A DNA stretch of 64,000 nt from Ligustrum vulgare (taxonomy: Eukaryota > Streptophyta > Magnoliopsida > Lamiales > Oleaceae), in contig OY743171.1 in NCBI GenBank assembly GCA_963555705.1, positions 26,158,852 to 26,222,851 on the forward strand, read 5' to 3'. Below the pieces are notes generated by a model. It was not told the origin of the DNA. It saw nothing but the letters and a program-made list of their open reading frames with translations, and ran no database searches. Shown piece after piece: positions 33,451-45,120 of the stretch. Each line of letters opens with the position of its first letter. Within the stretch, counting starts at the first letter, position 1. Both the position numbers and the translations under genes were made by a program.

Positions 33451-34974
33451 GAAATAAATCTATTAAATCCTAAATTAAAAGGAAAAATACAAAACATATA
33501 TTTAGGAGATGTACAAATTATTGCTAAAGCCTATTTTAGAGAAGGAATTAATATACCTATAAAATTCCATATTATGGATAATAGAATTGTAAGTTCAGTA
33601 TAATATGCCTTAATAGGAATTTTAACAAGAAATTTAATATACTAGAAAGTAAAATTCACAATACGACCAAATTTTAGTATAAGTATGGGAAAATAAAATA
33701 AAAATAAAACCTTGACATTATACTACAAATTAAGAGGAATATATATATGAAACTATGAAGTAAAACTATAAGTTTAACTATTAGAGCAATATATGTTTTT
33801 ACTAGCAAAAATGAAGTAAAAATTAAAATGCTAAAAAAACACACATAATAGAACCCATATTTAAAAATTTATTAGAATACAAGTCAGTCAAAGAAAATTC
33901 AAGAGTGACAATACCAAAAGATATATAAATAGATTTTTACCAACCCGGATAATTAGTAAATATGGAAAAACCAAAAATAGAATTTCGAACAAGATCAACT
34001 AGCGTAAGAAGAAATAATAGTACAAGATTACCTAAAATAGAAAATATAAGGCTGCGTTCTCTTTATATTTCAGTTTTCTGTTTTCATTTTCGAAAATGTT
34101 TTTTGTTTTCTATTTTCAGTGTTGTTTTCAAAATTACTAAAACTGGGTTTGGTTTTGCTATTTTTGAAAACTAGTTTTGAAAATGAAAAGTTGGAAAGCA
34201 CGTTCTGTTTGAAATTTTGCAGAAAATTCTTGATCACAGAAAATGATATTTGTTTAGCTATAAATCACTCATCATTTGAATATGATTGGAATAATCTGAT
34301 AAGTAAAGTATTAAAATATGTAACTAGTTAAATTCTATCATTATAAAGTAAGAATAGAAAATGAATTTTGATTTTCTAAATTTGAATAGTCAAATCCATT
34401 CTTTATTTTAAAAGAAGATAAAGAAAAGAGTTTTTTTTTCAAATTTATTATTATATAGACTCTTTAAACTAAAATAAAAAACATTTTGTATTTTGAGGGT
34501 TTTTGAATTAGGAAAACTGTTCTTATTTAACTAACTTCGAGAGTTTTTTGAAAATAAATTTTAGTTATAAATAATACTAAAAATGATAATTTGTAAATAA
34601 TACTAGAAATAAGTTTTAGCTAAAAATAGTACTAGAAATGATAATTTTTATATAATACTAGAAATAAATTTTAGTTATAAATAATAATAGAAACCATAAT
34701 TTGTGAAAGGGAAAAAAAAGGTAGTGTTGACTGAATTTAAAAAAAAAAAAAAAAAAAAAGTGAAAACGCACGTTTTCCGCGTTTTCGAATTTGTAAAGAA
34801 AATGCGAAAAATAACAAAACTACGTTTTCTGTTTTCTTTACAAAATATGTATTATGTATTCCGTTTCATTTTTCAAAATAGTGCAATATAACGCGTTTTT
34901 TGCATTTTCGAAAACAGAAAATAACTAGAAAACGACAAAGAGAACGCAGCCTGAATGATTCAGGAAAACAAATA
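33450..34974 (+). pseudogene. EPRV movement protein, copy 2, split by a MITE and truncated
   Basis: This continues the coat frame and matches copy 1 from about 1046 to 1668. It is broken by stops and by the MITE at 34050-34951. The viral sequence resumes after the MITE for only about 23 bases (AATGATTCAGGAAAAC and on) before an LTR begins at 34976. The protease-like part seen in copy 1 is therefore absent here. Confidence 0.75.
34050..34951. mobile_element. PIF/Harbinger-like MITE (902 bp)
   Basis: Perfect terminal inverted repeats GGCTGCGTTCTCTTT lie at both ends; beyond this base run they stay similar and both are rich in TTTTC/GAAAA. Comparison with copy 1 of the virus shows a 3-bp target duplication (TAA at 34047-34049, TGA at 34952-34954), as for the TWA targets of Harbinger elements. 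There is no transposase ORF. The interior has GAAATAAATTTTAGTTATAA-type repeats (34550-34690). Confidence 0.8.
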
Positions 34975-34975
34975 A

Positions 34976-36048
34976 TGTAACGTACCAAGTTCCGTAAAAC
35001 CCGAGATGTCAATTCATCCTTTAGAACTAACTTTTGAACAAACATTTTTGTGGAAATAAACTAAATTGTAAACATCATATTTATTTGAAAATCAGCAATG
35101 GAAACTTAAATCATACAATTTATAAAAAAAGATTCATAAAACTCTAAATTCCAATTCTTAAGTATTGTAATAAAAAAACATTTATTAAATTAACCAAATT
35201 CATAAAAACTCGGCTTTCAGGAACAATATCGACTTTCAAGTATTGTAACGAAAAAACTTATTTAATAAGTTCATAAAAACATGACTTTCAAATTAACTTT
35301 AATTAATAATTTTCCACCACTGTCCTTCATTCGCTACCATCATCTGCAATTGTTGTTAAAAACAGGGTGAGCATTTCAAAAGAATTACTCAGTAGACTCA
35401 TCGCTAATAATTAATTTACAAATTAATTGAACACATAATTATGCAAATAATACAGTGACATTCTCTTCTTAATCATAAACATCACATAGTGAATACAAAT
35501 GAACATATTCTTGTCTTGTCTCATGTAATAAAGCATATAAGTTATGACATGCATAACATAAATTTCTCATGTTATCTCATAAGAGATATTCTTATGTTGT
35601 CTTATGCAATTAAGAATATAAATCAAGTAAATCCACATAATACATGCAATTATAATTTAAACTAATTAGTGGGGGCGAATCTACCTCAAACTTTACGAGT
35701 TTCAAAAGAGTGAAGCGAAAATAGTACGTCAATCTCTTAGTTCACCAGAAGCTTCGTCTAGCCAATAAGAAAATTAAATTGTTTTAATATTTCGAAATTT
35801 AAAGATTAAAGTGACGACAATAACATTTGGGGACTAAATTGAAAATTTAAAGAAAACAGGAAATTTAAAAGTATAGAGGCTGAATTATACCTTTCAAAAA
35901 TCAAGGGCTGACTAGAAACATTTTAAAAACAATGGGGATCGAAATAAGTGAATTTGAAAGATGGGGACTAAGAGGTAATTTATCAAAATAAAATATTAAA
36001 AATAACAAATCTCTTTCTCTCTCCTCCACTTTTGGTAACAGAAAAGAA

Positions 36049-36096
<48 letters not shown>

Positions 36097-36433
36097 GGCA
36101 ATGGTCGCCTCTTTCACCGGACTCAATCCGCCGGCGGTTATATCGGCGTGAGGCGACAGAGAGGGGGTGGTGTGGGTGCGTGGGAGGAAATACTTTTGGT
36201 ATTTTTTGGAGCTAAAACCGTGGCACACCAAGACTTAATTCCGGCGAACACTCGGCCAAGACAGGTCAGTGATCGAGGTAAGGGTTTTGGGTTTGTTTAT
36301 TTCTAATTTTTGGGCATTTTGGGTTTGATTTTTGGGTCGATTGGGGAAGGCTTGAGGCAACTGTCGGTCATTTTTTTTGTGGTTGTGAAATTGGATTTGG
36401 GGAAATATTGAGGGAGAGGTGCGGTGGTGTTAG
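34976..36433 (+). mobile_element. Ty3/gypsy-type LTR, truncated by a Copia insertion
   Basis: It starts TGTAACGTACCAAG, has a GGGTGAGCATTT...TACTCAGTAGAC motif pair (35365-35398), a CTTCGTCTAGCCAA segment (35753) also seen in the LTR at 25635 (26430), a GA microsatellite, and a GATCGAGGTAAGG segment (36272). It belongs to the same LTR superfamily as 7456, 22275 and 25635. Its right part is cut at 36433 by a Copia LTR, and the remainder was not located. Confidence 0.65.
36050..36093 (+). repeat. GA microsatellite
   Basis: About twenty GA units lie within the truncated LTR. Confidence 0.95.
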
Positions 36434-39400
36434 TGTTGGGAACCCGGGTGGCTCTACTCACAAAATTTGATTTCTTGTGACTAGATCATCCCGTTACAGG
36501 ATTTTATGTTCTATGTATTTAACTTCGAAAAAATAATTTTGTGCAAACAAACGAAAAGAGATGTTACCCTTGTAGCGTGCTTTATAATAATCTATTTTCC
36601 ACTGTTTCTTGATTCCACCAAAGTTTCAAACCCTCAAGCTTTCTTCGGTGTTCTCCAATGGCAACTATGCAGGTGTGTGGTCACCTTTCTCAAAATCTAG
36701 GTTACACTGGGATTATGGTTTCTTTGTAAAGAGGAAACACACACTACACACTTTAGTGAACGTTAATTTTAGATATAATTACAAATTGAATCTTTCTGTG
36801 TTTAACAACTTAAACACTCAATCTGTAATATCAAATCGACCAATGGACAAATGCAACATCGTATTAATACAATCAATTAATATTTTATTTTAAATGTCTT
36901 GAATTATACTTTATGGGCATATATAATTCTAACAATCTCCCACTTGCCCTTAGAGTATACATGAAACATCAAATTGTCCATCTTGTCAACAACATCAATA
37001 CATTAATGATTATGTTCTCAACCAAGATGATAACTCCTTTCGCTGTAAGTCACAGTTGTATAACTAACAATCCAAGATTGTATTAAACCCAACCAATTAG
37101 CCACATTATCTCCCAGTTATATTCTAATTTTGATGACTCTCGAGAGTCTTGATCAAATCTGATCTTAATTAGTTTTAATCCATCAGATCACACCTGAATA
37201 AATAAGCAAATATTTACTCATTTTCCAAAAATGCTTGAATATATGTTTTACCTCTATTCAATAATCTGATCCTGGATCAAACTAATAATCACCAACAATA
37301 TCCCCAGCATAAGATATGGCCTATCTAGTGCAAAGTAAGACTTCCTATAGCCGAAGCATAAGCAACATTCTCTATCTTACCATGAGTCATAGGAGAATAC
37401 TCATAAGATAGATAAAGTCCACAAAGAAAGTTATCACTTTCAGGACTTAAATATTGCAAATGTAGATAATATCTTATTATTATATGAAACTTGAGACTAT
37501 TCTATTCCATTTTTCTCCCACTCGAAAAATACGGATGTCTAGAAAAAATAGATAGTCATATACAAGTCCTTCAAGTCTAATTGCTGGTACCAACTACTAT
37601 TTAATGAAAGCACTCTCACACTTAAGTAGAGTGTCATTCAAATGTATAGTCGCAAAAATTGTCTCATCTTTTTGTAGACACGACTGTACTTAAGATATAT
37701 CAAGATTTTGATCAACAACATGTATCACAATGGTTCGATCAAATTCTATATTCCATATCTTGAACAATTACCCAAATTCAAAGTTGGAAATTTATAAGTC
37801 ATGAACTTTACTTTTATGATCTTTAGTATGAAACCATCATGTTACACTTTGTAAATGATTTCCTCAAGATGCATTCAAGAAATAGCATCCTGACATCCAT
37901 TTGTCGTACCTCATTTTCAAAATGAACGACAATGGGTAAAAGATCCAGGTAAACTTTTGCATGGCGATTGGAAAGAAGGGTATCACAAACCCATAGCCAT
38001 AAGCCTTGCGTTAAAGGCATTAACCTTCCCATCTACCCCTCTTTTATCATCTTAAAAATCATCACACCCTATAGGTTTGACCCTATTAGGTGCATCTACA
38101 AATATCCAAACCTTGGTTAGTACAAGGAATCCAATTTCGAGTTCACCTTCACCTTCCATGATTTCAAATCCATAACTTCTACCACTTCCCTAGATGAGGA
38201 GGAGTCCTTCTCTTTTTTCAGCAGAGACTATCTAAAAAGACTCTCTATAGAATAAGTGTCAAGAAGGTGGTCTTACAACCCTCCTACTCCAAGTAGTAGC
38301 TGGAAATGAATTTTCATTATGTCCAAATAGAGTTACTTTCTCTCCTCCCACTACTTGGTTATATCCCTTAGTATCAACCTCTCCACTACCTCCCTATGAA
38401 CATAAAGAGGAGGTGGAACAGTGGGAACTTCTTCGACTACAACCTTTGGTTTTCCCCTGTCCATTGGGTTCACCAGGAAAAAGTAGTGGTCGAACTACTT
38501 TCCCATTTCTCCCACCAGGATCGGCAACCTTCGGTTCCGTAGAAAGTCCCAAATCATCAAGATTAATTCTATGCGGAAACCTGGAATCAAGTTGTTTGAA
38601 CCACGTTCTAACATCTTATCCAATAGAATTTTACTTGTGGATTTGTATTTTTCTAAATGACTTATCTTCTAAGAAAGTTACATTTGTACTCAACAAATAC
38701 TTTCATGACCAGAGGACTATAGAAGAAATAATTTCAAGTTTCATTGTATGTACATTCCCAAATAAAACTAGTAATGAGGATAACTCATCATTGATTTGGT
38801 ATTACGTTGTTCTCTTTTTTTTTGATAAATGGTTCATAAACTCATATGAGAGATACACAAACTTTGATCAAATTGGAGTATCTCGATTCTCTTAATTACT
38901 TCTCAACTTCTATCCAAAAATTCTAGAATTTCTTCAACATTTCGGATCAATGAGATATTAAGGATAGAATCGAGATCTGGACTGATCATCAGTAAAGCAC
39001 AAAAGAATGCACACATATCTAAGCGTATTAATTCCCAAACTCTTAAGTCCATTTAATGTATGAGGACTCTTGGTTAAATAATCCTCTAAACAAGATTCAA
39101 AAACAGTATAGATTTCACCTCTGGTCCTTTTGAGGTTCGTCCCTTACTAGTATTAGAATCGAGTTTTGGATAAGTGTGACCAAGCCTAAGATCTTAATCG
39201 TTTTACCCTCTAAATGAGATTCATAAGCCCACATAGATTCCACCTCCAAAAAAAATTAGAGATCTATCTTTACCAGTCTTTAAATCTCATTTAGATAATA
39301 TGATTCTCTTAAGATCTTATCAAAGAGTTCATTAATATAAGGAATTACCCATTCCTTATCATTTGTGGTAATAGCACAGAAAGAAACCATTTATAAGACT

Positions 39401-40769
39401 TTAAGATTGTTAACTATTTGTCTCGCAATAATAAGGGCATTATTTAACTTAATTCCAACTGACAATTGGAGATTAAGTGCCAAATAATTCTGTTCAAATA
39501 ATAAAGAAATAAAATAACAATCAAAATTGTTTCGCAAACACAAAAGTCCAACAGCTCTTTCCATATTACCGTACCCGTGCTTATCCTTATACTATACTTT
39601 ATCTCATTGAACCATTTGGTCACCTAGGACCATATTGCAACTACTTGCAACAGTGATTAGTCACTCTAGAATCTATAATCAAGATAGACTCAATTATTAC
39701 CCATAACACAATGAATAAAGTCTTACTCTATTATAGAGTTTCCATGAAAGGCTACTCTCCATTAATCCTATCTTTGCTCAAAAGCAAAAAGGTTAGAGGG
39801 CCTACCATACTATCTGTTGCTTTAAATAATCTCCACTCTCTGATTAGCTTACGTTGAACCTTTCAGAGACACATTCATTCTGGTGAATTTAGTCCACATT
39901 GAACAGCAAGATATCATCTTAAAAGATTTCTCAAGCGTTATGTCACATGAATCAATATTTGAAAGTGGAACCTCCACCACGTTAAAGTGACCAATAATGT
40001 TTTACCAAATGGTCTCTTGCAAAAAAGTGATTGGTTCATAAGTAGAGATATATTATAGCTAGATAGCATATTTTGTATAAATCCATAATTAAGATGTCCA
40101 AAATTATCATAAATACCCTTCCGTCATGAAAATAAAATTAGTTATCCTATTTTGATGTTTTTATTTCAAAGTACTTGATATAAGAATCAAAACTATGCAA
40201 CAAACCATCTCATCAAAATAACAAAATTTTTATTGGAAGATTTATGATTATTATTGAACAAGGATCTTCTAGCACGAACAAATGTCATAAGTGAAAAGAA
40301 TTATAATGAGACATGTTACAGTTTTCGCAAATTAGTTGGTGATGTCTAAACATATAACTAGTTGTGGAAATACGACATACAAATAAAATAAATATATTAA
40401 ACACGAGTTACACATGTGATGAATATTTTCATATATGATGCATGCAGAAAAATTATGCACAAATAGACCCAAAACTACTATAATATGACGACAACCTAAA
40501 ACCCCAAAATCTTAAACACATTTTTCTATAGGAGAAATAAATGTGATTTATGGATAGGCTGGGACCCTCCCACTAAATTAAATATATCTAGCATCTCATG
40601 CAATATTTAATTTATACTCCTTAAAATTTGGCCATCATTGACATCGTTTGGATATTTTATAGGAAGTCCTCGCGATGTCCTTGATTTAAGTGTATAACCC
40701 CTATATTGATAATATTTCAAGTACTAAATTAATTACGTTACCTATAGGGTAATTATGATTAATTCACAC
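36434..40769 (-). mobile_element. Ty1/copia element, decayed, 5' LTR not found (Copia-3)
   Basis: A 501-bp LTR (36434-36934) starts TGTTGGGAACCCGGG and ends TTCTAACA. It is followed by ATCTCCCACTTGCCC, the complement of a polypurine tract, so the element reads right to left. Minus-strand RT remains are at 37823-38032, where a QMDVRMLFLE segment matches the Copia MDVKTAFLNG motif. The rest of the interior (38100-40770) is too broken to give continuous domains; it fits integrase and gag by position only. The primer site and second LTR were not found. Three MULEs sit at or beyond its right end. Confidence 0.65.
37823..38032 (-). pseudogene. Copia-3 reverse transcriptase fragment
   Basis: The minus-strand frame contains a stretch ending LPIVVHFENEVRQMDVRMLF, equivalent to the Copia RT region before and including MDVKTAFLNG. 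Other RT motifs in the neighbourhood are lost to frameshifts. The plus-strand ORF of 160 codons at 38413-38895 lies antisense to this pol region and is judged a chance frame. Confidence 0.6.
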
Positions 40770-40778
40770 TTAAAATAT

Positions 40779-42113
40779 GTGGAAATTACACACATCCCTA
40801 CTTTTAAAGATTCAAATTCATAAACAAGAGCAAACTTAAATAACTTCAAAAATCAGGTCATTACTATAAATTTTAATTTTAATAAAATATTATAAATTTT
40901 AGTAATTATTAAATTAAATTAAACTTTCCCAAACCCTAATTCTCACTTCTCATTAAACACGACTCTTCCATATATACCCTATGTCCGTCTCCTTCATTTC
41001 TCCAGGTCAGGAAGCTCAGGGGCGACGGTGACATGGCTACTCAGCGGCTGCGGAAGCACCCACACCGTGCACCTTGATGAGGTTCTAGCCACCAAGAACA
41101 AATCTAAATCAAGGATTTCAGACTCTTCTCCGTGTTTTTGAACTTCCAAATCTCGTCCAACAAACGGTTTTCTGGCTTCAAATCATGGTGAAAAACGCCG
41201 TGGGAGTGGCAGTAATCCACGGATGGTATTAATTGCTGGAGGTGTCTGCGTGCCACTGCCCATTCAAGCAACGAAGAGCAACGGTCCCACCATGAATATT
41301 TCCCAATAATACAGCACCAGAAATAGATTTGTGGATGGTGATGGCGGGTTTGTGGTGTTGATGGTGTTAGAGATTGTGACGTGAGACTGAAATTTTTTAT
41401 TTGTTATTGTGATGAGGTGGATCTGTGGAGGTGGTGGTGGTGTTGTGATGGTCGATCAGCAGCGTTGGAGGCAATAAGTTGTTACAATGGTTCTGAGGTC
41501 ACAGCTTTGGTTTTGTTAGCAGTGGTGTGGATGGATGGATGGATGGATGCAAGGCTATGATGTTTAGCTCTCTGTGGAGGTGGTGGTGGTGGTGTTGAAA
41601 TAGTGGATCGGTGGCGGGGATGGCGGAGAGTTGTTATAGTGGTTCTCATATCGCCTCCTGTTTTGTTAGCAGTAGTGTGGAAGGAGTGCAAGCAGCGTCG
41701 ATTAGTTCACAGGTCACATCCTTTGGTTATGTTGTTCTCAGGTCACAGCAACAGTGGTGTTAAAGATGTTGGAGGAGGTGGTGGTGGCTGCAACATTGAC
41801 GTTGTAACCTATAATTTTTTTTTTTTTTTTTACATGTGACCTTAAAATAATTACTCGGTTGTGATCAGAAATTATTGTGATTGTGACTTGCGTTCTTAAA
41901 TAATTGTGACCTGATTGTGATTTCAAATAATTTTTGACCTAAAAGATTTTGTTTTGTGACCTAAAATTATATGATATGTTGTGACCTTAATATATATAAT
42001 TAATAAAAAAAATTAATAATTAATTATCCTAATTTCTAATTTTTGAAATAATACAAGTTCAATCTTATTTTTGAAATTTGTAGTTTTAAACACCTTATTT
42101 ATGTATTTTTCCC
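40779..42113. mobile_element. Pack-MULE-like element A with 9-bp TSD
   Basis: A perfect 9-bp TSD, TTAAAATAT, lies at 40770-40778 and 42114-42122. The left end GTGGAAATTACACAC and the reverse complement of the right end, GGGAAAAATACATAAATAAG, begin long diverged inverted repeats. The inner parts (CTTCAAAAATCAGG and TTTCAAAAATTAG) also match, giving about 90-100 bp in all. Length 1335 bp. It carries a kinase gene fragment, GGTGGTGGT-rich sequence, and a TTGTGACCT-repeat tail (41830-42000). There is no transposase. Confidence 0.92.
41010..41262 (-). pseudogene. CIPK: Captured CIPK-like protein kinase fragment
   Basis: On the minus strand, from 41259 down, the frame reads residues like QQLIPSVDYCHSHGVFHHDL followed by KPENRLLDE. 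This is the kinase catalytic loop (HRDLKPEN) in the form typical of plant CBL-interacting protein kinases, with Arg replaced by His. Further down, past a frame change, the nucleotides resemble the activation-segment end (a VAPEL string near 41010-41026). The DFG region is damaged, and the fragment covers only part of the kinase domain. It lies inside a MULE with a perfect TSD, so it is a captured host-gene piece. The family is clear as a SnRK3/CIPK-type kinase; the donor gene is unknown. Confidence 0.75.
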
Positions 42114-42122
42114 TTAAAATAT

Positions 42123-42544
42123 CACCACCTAATGGGCTCAATCTAGTAACAAAAACAGTTCAGCCCTCCTATAGGGAGACTAATTAGATTAGCAGGAGGC
42201 ATACACAAATTTTTACTAATGGGCTAAAAATCAATTTAATTATTAATAAATATATTTATTTTATAATCTAACATTTAGAAAAGAAAATAAATTGTAAAAT
42301 AATGCATGACAGTATAGTACCTAGAGTGATGTTTATGCGATCTACATGGCATGTTATTTAATGACATTCATTCATAATTTAATTAAAGCAATAAATAAAT
42401 GCAATAATAAAATAAACATGAACATAATTTATGGCCAAACCGAGACATAAATTACAAATTAATTAAAGATTATGTTGAGCCACAAGTCCGTCCAATTCTT
42501 CAATTCTCATTTGTAAGTGTCCAGCCCATTATTTGAACTCTTCA
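42123..42544. other. Unassigned AT-rich segment between MULEs A and C
   Basis: No ORF or repeat family is recognised. It probably continues the decayed Copia-3 DNA, since its flanks resume between the MULEs, but this is not proven. Confidence 0.35.
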
Positions 42545-42816
42545 AATAATATAGGGGAAATTACACAAACTACCTTAAAAAATTAACTAATTTGATTTAT
42601 ACCCTATCAACTAATTAAAACATTGAACACCGTATTTAATACTTCCTAAAACTAACAAAACACCCCAAACACACAGAAACCACAAATTCGCTTCATTGTT
42701 CTCCTAATTTTCATCAGCTCCTTCCTCCCTTCCTCACGTCCCCTGCAAAACACCCACAAAAATGAGAGAAATTTCAAATTCCAAAATTATATAATTTTCT
42801 TCAAATCTGTAGAAGT

Positions 42817-42970
42817 ATGTACGGGTTCGAAGCCCTGTCCTTCAACATTCACGAAGGGTACTTGGAGGCGATTCTGCGAGGCCATCAATCGAGACTCTCA
42901 CTTCTTCCGACTACGACAACCTCTGTCGGAGTGAAACAGTGGAGGACATCAAGATGCACCTCTCCTCCAG
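42817..42970 (+). pseudogene. VHA-d: Captured V-ATPase subunit d (VHA-d) 5' fragment
   Basis: The frame from ATG 42817 begins MYGFEALSFNIHEGYLEAIL, the very conserved start of plant vacuolar H+-ATPase subunit d, a V0-sector stalk protein. After a one-base frame change near 42897 the reading continues as SDYDNLCRSETVEDIKMHLS. Together this covers about the first 50 residues of a roughly 350-residue protein. The region before the ATG (42640-42816) resembles a 5' UTR. Similarity ends near 42970. It sits inside MULE C and is therefore a transduplicated host fragment. The frameshift and truncation rule out function. Confidence 0.85.
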
Positions 42971-43317
42971 AACTTGCAGATGCATAGGAGAAGGTACTAG
43001 GTGCCATGAAAGCTGCAAAAGAGCAAAACTCTGATTGTGAATTGTGAGAAAGCTTTGTGTGCCCAGAACCTGCTTGTCTTCACCATGATGCATAGGGTAA
43101 TGGTGACTTGTGTGTTTAAAGAGAGTTTGGAAAGTTGAATGACTGGGAACTTTGTTTACGTGATCCCATGAATGAATGAAAATTAAGGGGACAAGAGAGA
43201 GTTTTTTATTTTTGGAAAGCCTGTGCCTGTGATGTGAAAGTTCTTTATTTTTATTTTTCATTCTTTCTTCAAAGAAAGAGAACCAGAGAGACAAGAGAGA
43301 GGAGGGCCAAGGGGGAG
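42971..43317. other. Second non-viral, GC-moderate segment in MULE C
   Basis: The minus-strand 127-codon frame (42911-43294) is rich in His and Ser and matches no family I recognise. Its composition differs from the AT-rich surroundings, so it could be another captured fragment, UTR or intron, joined to the VHA-d piece. Confidence 0.3.
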
Positions 43318-44188
43318 AGCACTGTTGAAATTAAATTTAATATAGATAACTGTTCATCTAAAATCCATAAACATCATGCTGTAATTATCGGATTGAATCT
43401 GAAGCGAAAGCGTACCTGAATCCATTATTGTGTTTGATCGAACGGGATTATGGCCTTCCAACTGATTCGTGGTTTTTTCCTTATTTTGTCCTCTGTTGAT
43501 GGGGATGCAGAGAATTATGAAAAGCCACGCTCAATTGGGGACCATGACCTGTATAAATAGCTGTAGGACAGCTATCGTGTTTCAATGTTATTAAATTGGC
43601 CCCTCATCAATTTAAAACATTGAATCCGTCTCTACACTTTAATCTCACGACACTTAATACCCATTAGTCCTGAACAATCTTTAGTGGATCACTTTATTGA
43701 CTAAATCCTTAAGATAGCACCACACATTTTATTTTATACATGTTTGGCCCCACATTATTGAATTTTATCCAACAATCTCCCACCGGGCCATACATGTATC
43801 CTTACAAATGTGTACAACCTTATGAGCTCAAAAATTTGCTATCATTATTAAGGGTATTTCCAAACAATCTCGTCCATCAATCATATCAATATAGGATCAA
43901 AGCAACTTTCGTTACATTAATCGTAACTAAATTCATCAATGGTCACGTATACCAATACAACCAAATGACATAGATCAATCATGAGAGTGTAGTATGAAAA
44001 TTACATGTTATGTGATCCAAACATGCCTATTTTCAATTGGTCCGACTTTATTCCTTAGGTGAGATCAATACCAAACATAATGTAACAGAGTAGAATGAAC
44101 TGAATACAATGTTTCTGTACAGAAAATTATCCAAATACACAAATGTGTCCAAAACCAAAACATAAAGCAACCAAAATACAAACTCCCA

Positions 44189-44389
44189 CTAAATCATGAT
44201 ATCCTCAAGAAATATTACACACATATGAGCAGTGTGCTCGTGAAAAACCTTGGGTGCTAATCCCTTAGTAAGTGGATCCGCAATCATGGAGTATGTCCCA
44301 ATATGCTCTATGGAAATATGTCTACTCTGTACCATTTCCTTCATAACCAGGAACTTAATTAATTCACTTTGAAATATTATAATTCTCAA
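44189..44389 (-). pseudogene. Copia-2 RNase H C-terminal remnant
   Basis: The minus-strand frame holds HISIEHIGTYSMIADPLTKG and then LAPKVFHEH. This is the classic end of Copia RNase H (usually IEHIGTxxMIADPLTKxL) located just before the polypurine tract. Upstream it runs directly into leader sequence, which marks the large deletion. The homologous stretch in Copia-1 is at about 10150-10300. Confidence 0.85.
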
Positions 44390-44399
44390 AAGAGTTTTT

Positions 44400-45120
44400 C
44401 ATACCAAAATTTGAATTTGAATTGACCGTTTTGCATATATTTAAGACTTTAGGATTTGAATTATGAAATTCAATACTTTAGGATTAAGTAATCATTAAGT
44501 TGGATGGTTAAATTGCAATTTAATTAAACTTGATTGGCCAATTATGAAATATTTTTAAACTTGAAGGACTAAATAGCAATTTTTTCAAACTTTAGCGGCC
44601 AATTAATTAAAATCAGAAACTTTAGGGACTGAATCGTAAACTTCAGAATCTTTAAAACCCAACTTAAATGATTTCTAAACTTTATGGGCTGATTTTGTAA
44701 ATTAAGAAGTCTGAAGGACTAACTTAAAATATTTCAAAAGTTAGGGTTTTATTAATTATTAAAACAAATCAGGAGGACCTGATGTGAAATAAAATTAATT
44801 TCGTAATTGCAGAAAAGTCCCTCAAGACTTCAAATTTACAATTAAAACCTCCTACCCAAAATCCATTTTTCAACAGCTAGGGTTCGGATTAACCCTAACC
44901 GCCGTCGTTACCGCCCTCAAAACGCGGCGCTAGCAACCACCACCTGCAGCGCCATCGCCGGCTGCAACCCAGAACACAGCGTCGCTACGCGCGACGCTGT
45001 AACCCACTGCCCATGACGCCGCTGAAATCCGACGCGCGCAAAGTGCAGTGCGCGGCGTTCCATCGCCAACCCTATCGCGCGCGGCGACGCTGCATTCCGC
45101 CGCGCGCTCTACCCCTTTCC
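44400..45120 (-). other. Copia-2 leader: ACTTTAGGGACT repeats and GC-rich segment
   Basis: This has the same order as in the Copia-1 leader: a repeat array (44440-44750), a low-complexity junction, then the GC-rich block (44890-45120) with the minus-strand MLVMWLL-type ORF (44930-45193). The array is shorter than in Copia-1. Confidence 0.7.

Larger units (their letters stand above)
29655..34975 (+). mobile_element. Endogenous pararetrovirus copy 2, heavily interrupted
   Basis: Viral sequence related to copy 1 lies at about 29700-30236, 31419-31490, 32125-34049 and 34952-34975. From 32405 it matches copy 1 from position 1 to about 1668. The upstream part extends beyond what copy 1 shows in this window. 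Many more stops and frameshifts than in copy 1 indicate an older or more decayed copy. It is cut by a hAT derivative, an LTR-like segment and a MITE, and ends where another LTR begins at 34976. Confidence 0.88.

Noticed and set aside
38413..38895. 160-codon plus-strand ORF
   Set aside because: It lies antisense to the decayed Copia-3 pol region, has no motif, and the Copia signal on the other strand explains the sequence.
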